The translations under genes were made by a program, and so were the position numbers. A stretch of 64,000 nt of DNA from Brevinema andersonii (GTDB lineage: Bacteria; Spirochaetota; Brevinematia; Brevinematales; Brevinemataceae), in assembly GCF_900112165.1 (NCBI RefSeq), contig NZ_FOKY01000001.1, positions 1-64,000 of the forward strand. Direction: 5' to 3'. Shown here one piece after another: positions 17,294-26,298 of this stretch. Under the pieces are notes generated by a model. The model searched no databases, had not been told where the DNA came from, and worked only from the letters and a program-made list of their open reading frames with translations. How positions within the stretch are numbered: the first letter of the stretch is position 1; each line of letters starts with the position of its first letter.

Positions 17294-18403
17294 CTAAGCT
17301 ATATTGTAGGTTTTTAATATCATTTGTATACCCCTACCTAATTCATCCTGCGGAAGCAAAATGTCAGCAGCATTTTCCTTAACAACAGCACCAGGCATCC
17401 CCCAAACGACACTTGATTCCTTATCCTGAGCAATTACTAGTGAGCCCTTGTCGTGAAGAAACTTAGCCGCTAAGCCGCCGTCTTTTCCCATGCCGCTGAG
17501 CACTGCAAAAATTGCATGCCCGTTTATCGATTTGACAAGGTTTTCAATCGCCAAATTCACAGAAGGCTTAAACGGATGTGCTATATAATCCTGTCTGTCT
17601 GCATAAAAAACAAATAAATTCCCAAAAGCAGTTAACCTACCGTGCATACCTCCTGGAAAAACATAAATATGCCCCTTCTCAAGCGACATGTTATGCGCAA
17701 GTTCATGCGCTGGCAAACCACTAATACGCCCCAATTCTTCAGCAAATGATTTAGTAAACCCTTCAGGCATGTGCTGAATAACAACCACAGGCACTTTGAT
17801 AGAAGTTATTTCCTGCATAATTTTACTGACTGATAACGGACCGCCAGTAGAAGCTCCAATAATTAAAATTTTAGGATTGATCTTTTTTCGTTCAAGTATG
17901 AGAGGCAGTGCATTCAAACCATGGGGAACAGTGATATCATATTCATCCTTAAGAATCGAGTTTATGGGGGATCTCATAGTTCTATTTTTCTTTGCTTGTA
18001 TAGCCGCACGAAGCTTATCAAAAAAAGCCTTACGGAGTTCCGAAAGAATATCTTCAGGATTTCCCTGCACTTTAATAATGAAATCAGAAAATCCAAATTC
18101 TATAGCTTTTCGGAACAAAGGATCATCATGTTTTGCACGGGCACTGTAAATCAACACAAAAGGACGGTCTTGAGGCTGAAGTTGGTCTTGAATATTCTGC
18201 AAAACATACAACCCGTCTCCATGATCCATTTCCAAATCTAAAATAACAACATCTGGCTTACGGGCAAGAATTTTTTGAAACCCTATTTTACCATTAGAGG
18301 CCACATCACAAAGCTCCATATCAGGAACATTAAGCAACATTTTCGCAAGGTAACTGCGAACCAAAGCTGAATCATCGATAATTAGAATTTGACCTTTAGT
18401 CAT
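17294..18403 (-). CDS. cheB: chemotaxis methylesterase/deamidase CheB
   Basis: CheB removes methyl groups from receptor glutamates, opposing CheR, and may deamidate glutamines. An N-terminal receiver domain has the phospho-acceptor Asp56 in VVILDLEMDHGDG. A linker leads to the esterase domain with the nucleophile motif IGASTGGP, the histidine in QHMPEGFT, and the acidic part of the triad near SGMGKDG. The stop is followed after 10 bases by the cheA start. One base separates it from cheR, so the pair is tightly coupled. Confidence 0.95.
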   Translation of the reverse strand: MTKGQILIIDDSALVRSYLAKMLLNVPDMELCDVASNGKIGFQKILARKPDVVILDLEMDHGDGLYVLQNIQDQLQPQDRPFVLIYSARAKHDDPLFRKAIEFGFSDFIIKVQGNPEDILSELRKAFFDKLRAAIQAKKNRTMRSPINSILKDEYDITVPHGLNALPLILERKKINPKILIIGASTGGPLSVSKIMQEITSIKVPVVVIQHMPEGFTKSFAEELGRISGLPAHELAHNMSLEKGHIYVFPGGMHGRLTAFGNLFVFYADRQDYIAHPFKPSVNLAIENLVKSINGHAIFAVLSGMGKDGGLAAKFLHDKGSLVIAQDKESSVVWGMPGAVVKENAADILLPQDELGRGIQMILKTYNIA

Positions 18404-18404
18404 A

Positions 18405-19262
18405 TCAATCCTTTTTTATATAATAAATGCCTTTTGGAAAAATCTTTATCTCTAAATTTCCTGTTATACCGTTCAAAGTTTCTGAAGGGCTGACAAAAAA
18501 ATATCCTTTTGATGCTAAAGCTTTTTCGAGATGCGATACAACTTTGTGCTGCGTCTTCTCATCGAAATAAATCAGCACATTCCTGCAAAAAATAATATCA
18601 ATATCACGATAAGGAGCAGAATCTAATAGATTGTGCTCTTGAAAACTTACTAAATTTCGTATCGCTGGTTTAATGGAAAATTTTGCACCTTCAACAAACC
18701 CAAATTCATCTAGCCTACCGGAATCAATATCCAGATATTGATGATATTCTTGGGGCACATGCCTCAAAGCATCAAAAGGATATTCTGCATTTTCTCCTAA
18801 TTTAATACTGGTCTGATCAATATCGGTAGCAAAAATCTCCAAATACCAGTCAGAAAGACCATGTGTATCAAAATAATACTGAATGTACATAGCACATGTA
18901 TATGCCTCTTCTCCAGAAGAAGATGCAGCGCTCCATAATTTTATTGTCTTCGTTAATTTATTTTTCTGTACTAGCTCCGGAAGAATCATTGTGCCTAAAA
19001 GCTCATACTGACCAATACTACGAAAAAACTGAGTATGATTTGTGGTTACATGTCCGATAAAAGCATGAAGTTCATTTTTATTATTTTTGAGCAGCTCAAG
19101 CAACTCGATATCAGAACATTTTTTTTCTTTTAAAGTCGATTGAACCCGTTGATCCAGCACCTTCATATGGGAAGGTGTAAAAATAATCCCACTTTCCTGA
19201 TGAATCATAGCTGCTAATGTTTCTAAAACTTTTGTAGAACTGGTTAATTCATGCAAGCTCAA
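18405..19262 (-). CDS. cheR: chemotaxis receptor methyltransferase CheR
   Basis: CheR methylates receptor glutamates using S-adenosylmethionine. The N-terminal helical domain includes THTQFFRSIGQYELL-type residues (here NHTQFFRSIGQYELL). The SAM-binding motif is IKLWSAASSSGEEAYTCAM, and FATDIDQTSI and IIFCRNVLIYFD are later family motifs. The 285 residues match the family length. It overlaps no gene but is one base from cheB. Confidence 0.95.
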   Translation of the reverse strand: MSLHELTSSTKVLETLAAMIHQESGIIFTPSHMKVLDQRVQSTLKEKKCSDIELLELLKNNKNELHAFIGHVTTNHTQFFRSIGQYELLGTMILPELVQKNKLTKTIKLWSAASSSGEEAYTCAMYIQYYFDTHGLSDWYLEIFATDIDQTSIKLGENAEYPFDALRHVPQEYHQYLDIDSGRLDEFGFVEGAKFSIKPAIRNLVSFQEHNLLDSAPYRDIDIIFCRNVLIYFDEKTQHKVVSHLEKALASKGYFFVSPSETLNGITGNLEIKIFPKGIYYIKKD

Positions 19263-19277
19263 AATATCCTCCTGATG

Positions 19278-20132
19278 TTATTGATGCGCTTCTAAAATAG
19301 CATCGATTTGTTCGGCCAAATCATACTCAAGAAGATCAGCAATAAGTATATAATCTTTATTTTCAAATGCTTCCAACAACTGTGACGAAAGATCTTTAAG
19401 AGCAACAGCAAATGTTTCTGCTTGAAGATCGGCCGGCTGCGATGCAGAATAACGAGCAAACATTTCTAATGTATCAATCACCGTTCCCAACTCGGCTAAG
19501 GCCTGTAAGTCTTTTCCTGTTTGAAAATAAGTAGCCAAATCAGGAAGAATATTTTTCGTTGATTGCAGCTGCATAATAACATTTTCCCTCACAAATTCTT
19601 CTTGATTCAATAATTTTTTCTGTAATAATGTAAAATGTTCAGGCATTTTCTCAAGAATTTCCGCTAGCGCCAAAGCTTCTTCCAAAGATATTTCTCTGTC
19701 TAAAAAACGAAGAGCATCAGCTATAGCAGCTCTCAGAATCGTTAAATCCGCAGGAGGAAACGCCAACGCCGAGCGTAAAGCATCCAAACTTTCAATAATC
19801 CAAGCAAAAGACTGCATAATTTCATTCTTTTTAGAAAAAGAACCATTTTTCAACTCTTGGGAACTAATCGTAATGAAATTTTTTGCATCATCTAGCAAAG
19901 CAACACCAATTTCAATACGTGTTGCTATGGTTAATTCTATCTTATTGATATCAGAGACCAACAAATTCAAAACATTGGGATCATCACGCGCAACATATTT
20001 GCCATCAATAACTACAGAAGCAATAATAAGATCAGATTCTAACTGTTTTTCTACAGTCCAAAGCAGTGTATCGACTGTATCATTTTTTTCTGGGTTGATA
20101 CCTACAGGAGTATCATTAATAAAAAGTTCCAT
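19278..20132 (-). CDS. unknown protein heading the chemotaxis operon
   Basis: I do not recognise this 284-residue protein. The first 75 residues look like a small beta-rich domain (MELFINDTPVGINPEKNDTV, VVIDGKYVARDD). The rest is helical and acidic, with leucine-rich amphipathic stretches (LEEALALAEILEKMPEHF, SSQLLEAFENKDYILIADLL). There is no signal peptide or membrane helix, so it is cytoplasmic. It is only 15 bases upstream of cheR on the same strand and has an AGAGGA site. It is therefore very likely co-expressed with the chemotaxis proteins. A role in receptor signalling or flagellar control is inferred from context alone. Confidence 0.6.
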   Translation of the reverse strand: MELFINDTPVGINPEKNDTVDTLLWTVEKQLESDLIIASVVIDGKYVARDDPNVLNLLVSDINKIELTIATRIEIGVALLDDAKNFITISSQELKNGSFSKKNEIMQSFAWIIESLDALRSALAFPPADLTILRAAIADALRFLDREISLEEALALAEILEKMPEHFTLLQKKLLNQEEFVRENVIMQLQSTKNILPDLATYFQTGKDLQALAELGTVIDTLEMFARYSASQPADLQAETFAVALKDLSSQLLEAFENKDYILIADLLEYDLAEQIDAILEAHQ

Positions 20133-20190
20133 AAATTCCTCTTTTAAGAACTGTAGAAATTATCGTCATTATTTTGAAAACCGTTAATAT

Positions 20191-21915
20191 TTAACTGTGG
20201 ATCATCGAAAGAAACGTTTCCTTAAGTGCTTGATGTTCGGTATCAGCTTGCTGGACACAATGTTCGCAATTGACAGAATGCTCCGTTGAGAAATAAAATT
20301 TAATTTTCGGCTCTGTTCCCGAAGGACGAGCCACAATACGAGCATTATTTTCCAAATAAAATACAAATACATTGGATTTAGGTAGATTTGTCCAGCCAAC
20401 AGGCTTATTTTGAGCATCTTTAATAATTCCAGTCTCAAAATCCGCATATTTTTCGACTTTTATACTGTTAATTTCTGCGAACGGTTTTGCCCGGAACTCA
20501 TCCATCATTTTCTGCATGGTTAATACACCCTCAGCCCCTGGAAATGACAGCGACTCTTGAGAATCTTTGAAATAACCGTATTTTTTGGCTATTTCAAAGA
20601 GAGCCTGATCCAAACCAACATGCTGGTGCTTATGAAAAGCAGCAAGTTCTGCAAAAATTGCGGTCGCCGAAACTCCATCCTTATCATGCACAAGAGAAGA
20701 AATATTATAACCATGGCTTTCTTCCATGCCAAAAAGAAAATTTTTACCTTGAGCACGAAGTTCTTGCATTTTTGCTGAAATCCAACGAAATCCAGTTAAG
20801 CATTCTATATATTCAACACCATGAGCACGCGCAATTTTACTAATAAGCGGCGAAGAAACAATAGTACTAACAACAAAACTGTTTTGCGGAATAAGATAAC
20901 GTACAAGATAATCCAAAATCAGCGCACCTATTTGATTGCCATTCAAAAGCAGATAATTATTATGTTGAGACTTACATGCCACTCCTATACGATCGGCATC
21001 GGGATCCGTAGCAATAAAAAGATCACTTTTTTTTCCTTCAGCATGTTTGATACCTGGCTGCATGGCTTGTGGATTTTCTGGGTTAGGGTAAGGAGCAGAC
21101 GGGAAGTTACCGTCTGGCTGGGCTTGAACTTGAAAAACTTCAAAATGCTGGAACCCTATGACATTCATCAGTTGTGGAACAATTTTATAACCGGCTCCAT
21201 GCAACGGTGAATATAAAACTTTAAGATCCGTTGAACGGCATAATTCCGAATCACGGATAAACATTTTTGCTGCTTGAATATAATGATCAAAATAACTGTC
21301 ACAGTACTCAAATAAAGAACTTTTTTCGGCTTCTGCAAAATCCATACGTTTGACAGCAGAAAGTTCCGTAATTCTTTTAATCTCCTGCATCACTAATTCA
21401 TCATGAGGAGGCACTAATTGGGCTCCATCGTCCCAAAACACTTTATAACCATTATATTCTCTAGGGTTATGGGAAGCCGTATTCATAATCCCAGCTTTAG
21501 CACCCACTTGAAGGATCGTAAATGATGCCACAGGAGTCGGGCATATGTCACGGAAAAAATATACTCGAATGCCGTTGGCAACCAATACAGATGCTGCTTC
21601 CTGGGCAAATTCCAATGAACCATTTCGTGAATCCCGTCCAATAACAACTCCCTGATATGCTCCGTTTTGTAGGATAATATAATTGGCTAAGCCTTGAGTA
21701 ACTTTACGGATATTATAGACATTCATACGATTGCTACCGGCACCTAAAATGCCCCTCAAACCGCCTGTACCGAATTCGAGATCTTTCCAAAACCGGTCTT
21801 GAAGTTCTTTTTCATTTTTCTCATCGATAAGCGTTTGAATTTCATGCCTGGTGGTTTTGTCGAAATCGTCGCTTTCAGCCCACACATGCGCTTTTTTCCA
21901 AATATCCTTTTCCAT
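20191..21915 (-). CDS. phosphoglucomutase/phosphomannomutase
   Basis: This alpha-D-phosphohexomutase interconverts sugar 1- and 6-phosphates. In 574 residues it has the active-site serine loop TASHNPREYNGYKV, the metal-binding loop DPDADRIG, the sugar-specificity region GFRWISAKM plus GMEESHGY, and the C-terminal phosphate-binding loop PSGTEPKIKFYF. The length and GMEESHGY fit PgcA-type bacterial phosphoglucomutase (glucose preferred), but mannose activity cannot be excluded. It starts 9 bases after the membrane protein encoded at 21925-22779 and may be co-transcribed with it. Confidence 0.92.
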   Translation of the reverse strand: MEKDIWKKAHVWAESDDFDKTTRHEIQTLIDEKNEKELQDRFWKDLEFGTGGLRGILGAGSNRMNVYNIRKVTQGLANYIILQNGAYQGVVIGRDSRNGSLEFAQEAASVLVANGIRVYFFRDICPTPVASFTILQVGAKAGIMNTASHNPREYNGYKVFWDDGAQLVPPHDELVMQEIKRITELSAVKRMDFAEAEKSSLFEYCDSYFDHYIQAAKMFIRDSELCRSTDLKVLYSPLHGAGYKIVPQLMNVIGFQHFEVFQVQAQPDGNFPSAPYPNPENPQAMQPGIKHAEGKKSDLFIATDPDADRIGVACKSQHNNYLLLNGNQIGALILDYLVRYLIPQNSFVVSTIVSSPLISKIARAHGVEYIECLTGFRWISAKMQELRAQGKNFLFGMEESHGYNISSLVHDKDGVSATAIFAELAAFHKHQHVGLDQALFEIAKKYGYFKDSQESLSFPGAEGVLTMQKMMDEFRAKPFAEINSIKVEKYADFETGIIKDAQNKPVGWTNLPKSNVFVFYLENNARIVARPSGTEPKIKFYFSTEHSVNCEHCVQQADTEHQALKETFLSMIHS

Positions 21916-21924
21916 AAAAACCTC

Positions 21925-22779
21925 CTACAACCATACATTAACCATGATGTTTGATAACAGTATAAGATAATCATACAAAACCACAACCGACGGAATAAGA
22001 ACTGCATAAAAAGCCATACAACCAACAAATTTTATGCCATGCCAGTCGAGCTTATTCGTATACGCTACACTAAATGCCCCAACCAGCATTAAGAATATCA
22101 AATCCACTGCATAACCAAGCAAAGCTAAAAGCCATTTTTTTCTGAAAGGTTTCATATAAGGATTAAATAAAATATCCTTATCCGCCAACAAATATAAAAT
22201 CGGTGTATATCCTGAAGAATCAAGGTTCCATGAGCGATAAAACCGATCCATATCAAAAGGCAACGGTATTGTAAGAGTATTTGTCAGTGTTTTAGGATCG
22301 GAAGCGGTGTTATTACTCCATATAAAGCAACTACCCTGCTGCATAGATAGCATATTTTGAGAAACTTCCGCAAAAGGTGCATAAATAATAAATTTGTCCA
22401 AAAAAAATGCAGCATTATTAATTATATAGTATTTATCTTCTTTTTGGACCGCCCCAAAAGAAAATGTACCAATACTTGTTTGAATAACGAGGCCATGTTT
22501 GAGATTATTAGTGTCTGTTTTTGGGACAAAAACTTCTCGAACAGAAAGATGAATTATCCAAATAAGAACTATATAAAATATAATAGACAAACTTGAAGAA
22601 TGGCTCTTTTTTGACAAATTAAGCGGCCAAATAATTAAAAAACAAACTCCCGACATTAAAATAAATTGTGACAACATATATTCTAAAGCTGTCTCAACCC
22701 CCGAAGTCATATACTTGTGAACAAAAATAAAACTATTAATTCCCAATAAAAGAACCAGACTTAACACTATTCTAATCAT
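21925..22779 (-). CDS. membrane protein of unknown function
   Basis: The 284-residue product has three N-terminal helices (about residues 4-20, 35-52, 62-80), a roughly 130-residue loop of beta character (TSIGTFSFGAVQKEDKYYI, TLTNTLTIPLPFDMD) and two or three C-terminal helices. This three-plus-loop-plus-three plan resembles LptF/LptG permeases, but I see no sequence motif to prove it. It overlaps the gene upstream, which has the same plan, by 8 bases; the two are probably paired subunits. Confidence 0.55.
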   Translation of the reverse strand: MIRIVLSLVLLLGINSFIFVHKYMTSGVETALEYMLSQFILMSGVCFLIIWPLNLSKKSHSSSLSIIFYIVLIWIIHLSVREVFVPKTDTNNLKHGLVIQTSIGTFSFGAVQKEDKYYIINNAAFFLDKFIIYAPFAEVSQNMLSMQQGSCFIWSNNTASDPKTLTNTLTIPLPFDMDRFYRSWNLDSSGYTPILYLLADKDILFNPYMKPFRKKWLLALLGYAVDLIFLMLVGAFSVAYTNKLDWHGIKFVGCMAFYAVLIPSVVVLYDYLILLSNIMVNVWL

Positions 22780-23872
22780 GAGAATATCCTTTTATTTTTC
22801 CCCCCAATAACGAGATAATATACAAAATAAGCATTTCTAATAATATCATAATAAAAAGACCACCCCATAAAGGTAAAAAAGATAATAATTCCAAAGATAC
22901 ATGAACAAAAGAAAGAAAACGAGAAATATAAAATGTTCCCATTAAAGCAGCCAATATATTAAGAGCGACTATATTTAATAGTGTTTGGCCTAATGATAAT
23001 AAAATACAAACAATAGAACCTGCTAAAAACAAAACACATAAATATAAAAATAAAATCAAATAATGTATCTTATTTTGGTTTTTTGTAAATTGAAAACTTT
23101 TATTATTGAGAGATTTTGATGCAGAATCTAAGGCAAGGAGGCTGTTTGGTTTTTCTGTTTTCAGCGAAACGTCTTGTGTTTGGAAAAATCGATCAATCTT
23201 ATTATTGAATATACCAAGTTTTTGGGAAAGCTGATTAATTTCCCATGGAAACAGCATAGTTTTTTCCAGCCACCATAAAAAAATTTTCTTACCATATCCG
23301 GAATTAGGAAGAACATTTCTCTGCTCTATGAAAGGAATTTTGAGAGCAGCATTTTGAATGCTGTATCCATGCTGATCCAATGTATAAGCTTGAGTCAAAA
23401 TAAGAGAAATATTATTTGTTTCGATGTGTACAAAAGCTAAATTATTACTGCCAACCCAAAGCGCTCTTGCAGGGTTGGGTAAAAATTCATGAGAATCTAA
23501 ATATAAACTGCCAAATTTTGTAATTACTGCCGATTCTTTTGATAAAAGTGTTTTGGGAGCTATTCTGTTAAAATTAACATATTGCGGAGAGGGAACATAA
23601 GGAAGCAATATCATAAGAAAAACAACACTAAAACATATCAATCCAAATATTTTGAAAAAAGCAAATTTTTTCTGCAGCGCTACAGAAGTAGTTATAAGGT
23701 ATTGCATCCATATAATCCATGGCAGTATAGTGAGAAATATAATAACAAAAGTTACAGGTAATACGTCCCACGGAGCTCCTGATAAAAGAAGCATCAAGGG
23801 AACAACTAGTCCTAATACAACACTTTTGAATACACAATTGAGAAAAAAATTGAGAAAAAATAGTTTTGGCAT
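22772..23872 (-). CDS. membrane protein of unknown function
   Basis: The 366-residue product has three N-terminal hydrophobic helices (within residues 10-95), a large extracytoplasmic segment (about 100-265, with LITQAYTLDQHGYS-like beta-rich sequence), and three C-terminal helices (about 268-360). The topology mirrors the gene it overlaps downstream. A pair of LptF/G-like proteins exporting a lipid or polymer is one possibility; it is inferred from topology only. The upstream gap to the divergent gene at 24000 is 127 bases. Confidence 0.5.
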   Translation of the reverse strand: MPKLFFLNFFLNCVFKSVVLGLVVPLMLLLSGAPWDVLPVTFVIIFLTILPWIIWMQYLITTSVALQKKFAFFKIFGLICFSVVFLMILLPYVPSPQYVNFNRIAPKTLLSKESAVITKFGSLYLDSHEFLPNPARALWVGSNNLAFVHIETNNISLILTQAYTLDQHGYSIQNAALKIPFIEQRNVLPNSGYGKKIFLWWLEKTMLFPWEINQLSQKLGIFNNKIDRFFQTQDVSLKTEKPNSLLALDSASKSLNNKSFQFTKNQNKIHYLILFLYLCVLFLAGSIVCILLSLGQTLLNIVALNILAALMGTFYISRFLSFVHVSLELLSFLPLWGGLFIMILLEMLILYIISLLGGKIKGYSHD

Positions 23873-23999
23873 TATTTACCTAATTTTTTCAATAATAACA
23901 TTGTAACAATTTTGTTATATTTTATCAAGTGTTATTCTTTTAATCTTGCGAATAATAAAAAAATATGGAATAATATAAGAAAATTTTTAAGGATATTTT

Positions 24000-24761
24000 A
24001 TGCGCTGCGCATCACTGATAAGCGGAAGCAAAGCCAATTCTTTTTATATAGAGACTGACAATCAAGCATTACTAATCGATGCAGGGCTTTCGTTGCCCAA
24101 AATTAAGAACACATTAAAGCTGCTTCAAGCAAACACACAGAAATTATGTGGTATTCTTCTAACACACGAACATGAAGATCATGTTCGGCATTTAAAACGG
24201 ATTGCAAGTTATTATCGTTTGCCGGTATACCTAACGATTGAATCCAAAAAAAAATCCGGTATTAATCTTAAAGATTTTCACATTATCAAGCCCAACGACA
24301 TGATACACTTTGGCGATTTTGACGTCGAAGCATTTGAGGTTAAACATGATGCAGATATGTGCTTGGGTTTTGTCATTCATAAGCACGGCAAACGTCTTTT
24401 CTATGCATCTGATATCGGTTCCTACGACGATAAAATTCTTAATAAAGCTCATAATGCCGATTTTATCGGTATTGAATCAAATTATGACCCCTATATGCTT
24501 GCTCAATGCCGTTATCCTAAGTATTTAAAAGAACGTATTTCTGGAGGTTCTGGACATTTATCCAACGATCAGGCTCAAAAATTCATTACAGAAGCAGCCT
24601 GCATTTCTACGAAACATGTTATGTTTCTACATCTCAGCGAAAACAGCAACCACATTAACTTAGTGGAACGCATCATTGATAGTGATCTTCACATTCGGAG
24701 ACCGGACATTTTCCATCATATAGGATTGAGGCACAGTCATATTAAATTCATTACCATATAA
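24000..24761 (+). CDS. metallo-beta-lactamase-fold hydrolase, WalJ/YycJ-like
   Basis: This is a cytoplasmic metallo-hydrolase. The 253 residues begin with SLISGSKANSFYIE and continue with LLIDAGLSLPKI and the metal-binding LTHEHEDHVRHL, a pattern typical of the YycJ/WalJ group. Family members have been described as 5'-3' exonuclease-like, with roles in DNA repair or cell-wall coordination. Which applies here is open. Ten bases separate it from queH on the same strand. An upstream TTGCGA-17-AATAAT could be its promoter. Confidence 0.85.
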   Translation: MRCASLISGSKANSFYIETDNQALLIDAGLSLPKIKNTLKLLQANTQKLCGILLTHEHEDHVRHLKRIASYYRLPVYLTIESKKKSGINLKDFHIIKPNDMIHFGDFDVEAFEVKHDADMCLGFVIHKHGKRLFYASDIGSYDDKILNKAHNADFIGIESNYDPYMLAQCRYPKYLKERISGGSGHLSNDQAQKFITEAACISTKHVMFLHLSENSNHINLVERIIDSDLHIRRPDIFHHIGLRHSHIKFITI

Positions 24762-24770
24762 GGAGCTTTT

Positions 24771-25382
24771 ATGAAAAAAATACTGCTGCAAACGTGCTGT
24801 GCACCTTGTGTTACAACATGTGTTGAGGTTTTACGCGGTAATCTGCCTTGGGAAAAAGTACTCGAATATAAACCTGAGTTTGATCACATAGCGATATATT
24901 TTTATAATCCCAATATTCATCCATATGAGGAGTATCTAAAACGAGCCGAACAAGCTCGACGATATGCTGAAATTATTAATACAGAATTCATCATAGGAGA
25001 ATATAACAAAAAAGAGTGGCGTGAAGAAGTCCGGGGGTTGGAGCATGAACCTGAAAAAGGCGAACGATGTACTATTTGTTATGCTATGCGCTTGAAAAAT
25101 GCGTTTTTATATGCAAAAGATCACGGTTTTGAAGCTGTTGCTAGTTCGTTGACGCTCAGCCCCTATAAAGATGAGAAACGAGTAAATTCAATCGGCCAAA
25201 ATTTGGAGCATGAAACGGGAATTACTTATATTGTAAGCAATTTCAAAAAAAACAATGGCTTTAAAATTGCTAAAGAGATCAGTAAAGACAATTGTATATA
25301 CTGTCAAGATTATTGCGGTTGTGAATTTTCACTAAGGGATAAAATTTTACGCAACCTGCAAAAACAAAACAAATGTTCTTAG
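24771..25382 (+). CDS. queH: epoxyqueuosine reductase QueH
   Basis: QueH catalyses the last step of queuosine tRNA modification, reducing epoxyqueuosine; it is the non-homologous alternative to QueG. The 203 residues have the cysteine motifs LLQTCCAPC near the N-terminus, FYNPNIHPYEEY, ERCTICYAMRL and CIYCQDYCGCEFS, which bind the Fe-S cluster and the second metal. AAGGAG precedes the ATG. The last 4 bases overlap the convergent DUF368 gene. Confidence 0.93.
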   Translation: MKKILLQTCCAPCVTTCVEVLRGNLPWEKVLEYKPEFDHIAIYFYNPNIHPYEEYLKRAEQARRYAEIINTEFIIGEYNKKEWREEVRGLEHEPEKGERCTICYAMRLKNAFLYAKDHGFEAVASSLTLSPYKDEKRVNSIGQNLEHETGITYIVSNFKKNNGFKIAKEISKDNCIYCQDYCGCEFSLRDKILRNLQKQNKCS

Positions 25383-26281
25383 GATGATCGTAATCTACTA
25401 CTTTGAAGTGCTAATGCAAAACCTACAATCACAGTAATAATGCTGATCAGCAAAGCACTAACAGGAGCATGAGCACTGATTATATTAACTACTATTTGCC
25501 AGCATGATGCTATAACAAGTCCTAAAATAAAATAGAATGTAGCTCCCGGATATTTTTGAAGCAATTTTGCTATTAAAAGGGTTGCTCCCCAGATTCCAAT
25601 TGCAAAACCTACTCCTATCACTGCAATAGGGGTAATTGATCGTTCTCCGACATAGGATAAAATGGGTCCATATTCTCCTAGAGCAACTAACAATGCAGAT
25701 CCTGATATTCCGGGTACAATCATAGTTACAGCGGCAAGAATACCTACTAAAAACAACCATAGGGCACGTGCTATCGGAAGCATTGTAATTTTAAAAATGC
25801 CAAAATCTTTAATAATTGTTTCTTCCAACCCAGTTATACCTTTCAGATTTCTCAGAGAATTAATTAATAAAAGGGAAAAAAAACCAAAAAATACCAATCC
25901 CAAGCGCTTAAAAGAAAATTTACTATCTGGTTGCATCTTAAACAGTACAAATACAGACCCGAGAATCAAGCCTAAAAAAAATCCAAATGTAGGCACATAG
26001 CTATAAGGAAGTAGATTACCTTCAGGAAGCTTAACACCAAGCAGCCATATGATTAATTTAGCAAATAGCAGAAATCCTAAAACTATCCCAATACCTAATT
26101 TCAATAAAAATAAAGAATATTCTTTTCTTTTTTGAGGTCTGATAAAAAAATAACCAATAGCTTCTGTAAGTTGAGGATAAATACCCAACACAAAACTCAT
26201 CGTCCCCCCAGAAACTCCTGGAATAATATTAGCAATACCCACTAACATACCCTTACATATTAAGGAAAAAGTCTCTTTCAT
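25379..26281 (-). CDS. DUF368 membrane protein, probable polyprenyl-phosphate transporter (PopT-type)
   Basis: The 300 residues form eight or so helices. The DUF368 signature is seen as GIANIIPGVSGGTMSFVLG near the N-terminus and again, as an inverted repeat, in MIVPGISGSALLVALGEYG. DUF368 proteins have been shown in other bacteria to recycle undecaprenyl phosphate across the membrane for wall and glycan synthesis; transfer of that role here is by family. AAGGA precedes the ATG. It is 17 bases downstream of the dihydrouridine synthase stop. Confidence 0.88.
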   Translation of the reverse strand: MKETFSLICKGMLVGIANIIPGVSGGTMSFVLGIYPQLTEAIGYFFIRPQKRKEYSLFLLKLGIGIVLGFLLFAKLIIWLLGVKLPEGNLLPYSYVPTFGFFLGLILGSVFVLFKMQPDSKFSFKRLGLVFFGFFSLLLINSLRNLKGITGLEETIIKDFGIFKITMLPIARALWLFLVGILAAVTMIVPGISGSALLVALGEYGPILSYVGERSITPIAVIGVGFAIGIWGATLLIAKLLQKYPGATFYFILGLVIASCWQIVVNIISAHAPVSALLISIITVIVGFALALQSSRLRSS

Positions 26282-26298
26282 AATTTAGTCCTTTTACT

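Noticed and set aside
25662-26000. Long antisense frame opposite the DUF368 gene.
   Set aside because: It has no ribosome site and no family pattern; the opposite strand is a well-conserved membrane protein.
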